Below the pieces are notes generated by a model, which made no database searches, was not told where the DNA came from, and saw only the letters and a list, made by a program, of their open reading frames with translations. Shown piece after piece: positions 4,852 to 6,084 of a stretch of DNA of 6,084 nucleotides. Numbering within the stretch: the first letter of the stretch is position 1; every line of letters begins with the position of its first letter. A program made the position numbers and the translations under genes. This DNA is from Oscillospiraceae bacterium (GTDB lineage: Bacteria; Bacillota; Clostridia; Oscillospirales; Oscillospiraceae), in NCBI GenBank assembly GCA_028691385.1, contig JAQUZL010000108.1, positions 1 through 6,084 on the forward strand, given 5' to 3'.

Positions 4852-6084
4852 TCATTCCGGCAGACATCCATCCGCCATCCCGGCTTCAATCGCTTTCATG
4901 GCAATTGCGCACTCCAGGCGCTTGCGTTCCATTTCACAGCCCACAAAATGCGGCTTGGCAATATCGCCGTTCACCAGCAGGTTGGAAGCCGAGCAGCCAC
5001 CGGAGCAGTAGAATCTTGCCCAGCAGGTTTTGCAGTCCTCACGCGTATAGATGTTCAGCGCCGAGAACCGGTCGGAGATCGACATATCAAACGTACCATC
5101 AGAAATGTTGCCCATCAAATAGTCTGGATTGCCCACAAACTGGTGGCAGGGATAGATGTCCCCTTCTGGGGTGACGGCCACATACTCGCAGCCCGCACCG
5201 CAGCCGCGCATGCGCTTGATGACGCAGGGTCCCTGGCTGAGATCCACATTAAAATGGAAGAAATTGAAATCTTTACGCCGGAGCATCTCAGCGGCAAGCT
5301 TTTCATACTCGGCAAAAATTTTCGGCAAATCCTCTTTGCGTAGTTCATAGTCCGTTCCGGGCGCAGAAACCACCGGCTCTACCGAAATGCTGTCAAAGCC
5401 GAGATCCGCCATATGGATCACGTCCTCGGAAAAATCCAGATTGGCCTGCGTGAAGGTGCCGCGGACATAATAGTCCTTGTCCCCGCGCGTTTCAAGCAGC
5501 TTTTTGAACTTCGGCACAATGATGTCATAGCTGCCGGCGCCCGTTCTGGTCAGACGGGTGCGGTCGTTGATCTGCTTTCTGCCGTCAAGGGACAGCACGC
5601 AGTTGCCCATTTCCTTGTTGATGTAGGCGTCGATCTCCTCGTTCAGGCCAACGCCATTGGTCGTGATGGTGAAGCGAAAATGCTTGTGATGCGCCTGCTC
5701 GATGCTGCGGGCATATTCGACCGTCTGCCGCACGGTTTCCATCGCCATGAGTGGCTCACCGCCAAAGAAATCGACCTCAATATTTTCGCGTCCCGCCGAC
5801 TTTTCAATGACAAAGTCGATGGCTTTTTTGGCAATCTCCGGCGGCATGGTCTTTCTGCCGGTTCCAAAATCGCCGGTTGATGCAAAGCAATAGGTGCAGC
5901 GCAGATTACAATCGTGGCTGACGTGCAGGCAAAGCGCCTTGACCGGTGCGTTTTTTACGATTGCCATGGACGGATCCACATAATCATCGGACGAAAACAG
6001 CAGGCCTTGCGCCTTGAGCGTCATCAGCTCGGCCCACGCCGACTTACACTGCTCGTCAGAATAGCCATCTGGCATCGGCATGGC
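4852..6084 (-). CDS. scfB: SCIFF (ranthipeptide) radical SAM thioether maturase ScfB (N-terminus off the window)
   Basis: The frame is open to the right edge. About 410 residues are visible of the usual ~450-470, so the start and part of the N-terminal peptide-recognition (RRE) domain are missing. Numbering from the ATG at 6081, the radical SAM cluster motif is CNLRCTYC (C58, C62, C65), followed by the AdoMet motif FFGGEP (105-110) and the near-invariant stretches FRFTITTNGV, VLSLDGRKQIND and KDYYVRGTFTQANLDF. The C-terminal SPASM region holds C286, C294, C298, C312, C350, C353, C359, C363 and C382 for two auxiliary Fe-S clusters, with YPCHQFVG and CWARFYCSGGC. Enzymes of this family use AdoMet radicals to link Cys sulfur to residues of the six-cysteine SCIFF precursor (ScfA), forming thioethers; ScfA is usually encoded directly upstream, here beyond 6084. 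Stop TGA at 4852-4854, then a hairpin. The near-family-wide sequence match makes the assignment secure. Confidence 0.93.
   Translation of the reverse strand, partial: AMPMPDGYSDEQCKSAWAELMTLKAQGLLFSSDDYVDPSMAIVKNAPVKALCLHVSHDCNLRCTYCFASTGDFGTGRKTMPPEIAKKAIDFVIEKSAGRENIEVDFFGGEPLMAMETVRQTVEYARSIEQAHHKHFRFTITTNGVGLNEEIDAYINKEMGNCVLSLDGRKQINDRTRLTRTGAGSYDIIVPKFKKLLETRGDKDYYVRGTFTQANLDFSEDVIHMADLGFDSISVEPVVSAPGTDYELRKEDLPKIFAEYEKLAAEMLRRKDFNFFHFNVDLSQGPCVIKRMRGCGAGCEYVAVTPEGDIYPCHQFVGNPDYLMGNISDGTFDMSISDRFSALNIYTREDCKTCWARFYCSGGCSASNLLVNGDIAKPHFVGCEMERKRLECAIAMKAIEAGMADGCLPE

Noticed and set aside
4750..5343. A 197-codon plus-strand open frame opposite the 3' part of scfB.
   Set aside because: scfB on the other strand matches its family throughout; this frame begins inside the AT-rich gap and hairpin and has no protein-like features.

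Overview
The window looks like chromosome of an anaerobic Clostridia member, most likely from the Oscillospirales/Ruminococcaceae side. The inference rests on four points: a SCIFF-peptide radical SAM maturase (a hallmark of Clostridia), a heterodimer-type ABC exporter subunit in the form common in gut Firmicutes, a XerD-type recombinase, and a roughly balanced base composition with AT-rich intergenic DNA. I see no phage, insertion sequence, CRISPR array, tRNA or rRNA.

Layout from left to right. (1) Positions 2-1840 (+) hold the 3' 612 codons of an ABC exporter half-transporter whose start lies off the left edge. (2) Directly behind it, a good sigma-A-type promoter (1844-1872) drives a 75-residue protein with two membrane segments (1898-2125). 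(3) A 14-bp-stem hairpin (2131-2165) separates this gene from a convergent minus-strand gene (2168-2953). That gene is related to ModC, the molybdate transporter ATPase, but has lost its Walker A residues and the whole Q-loop/signature/Walker B segment while keeping its C-terminal TOBE-like part. (4) Divergent from it, at 3098-3526 (+), is a 142-residue helical protein of a family common in Clostridia and of unknown function. (5) A second shared hairpin (3529-3554) separates that gene from xerD on the minus strand (3554-4438). xerD keeps all six catalytic residues but has an in-frame TGA between its DNA-binding and catalytic domains. (6) A 413-bp AT-rich gap (4439-4851) holds a likely xerD promoter, several ATGCAT palindromes, a 9-bp inverted repeat and a 17-bp-stem hairpin. 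(7) Positions 4852-6084 (-) hold most of scfB, the SCIFF (ranthipeptide) maturase; its N-terminal part lies off the right edge.

The genes do not form one pathway. The ABC subunit and the small membrane protein may be co-transcribed, because no terminator separates them. The other genes each look monocistronic, bounded by hairpins and alternating in direction. The two most informative oddities are the catalytically dead ModC-like protein and the interrupted xerD. In xerD, two one-base homopolymer length changes within about 12 bases of each other would restore the family consensus.
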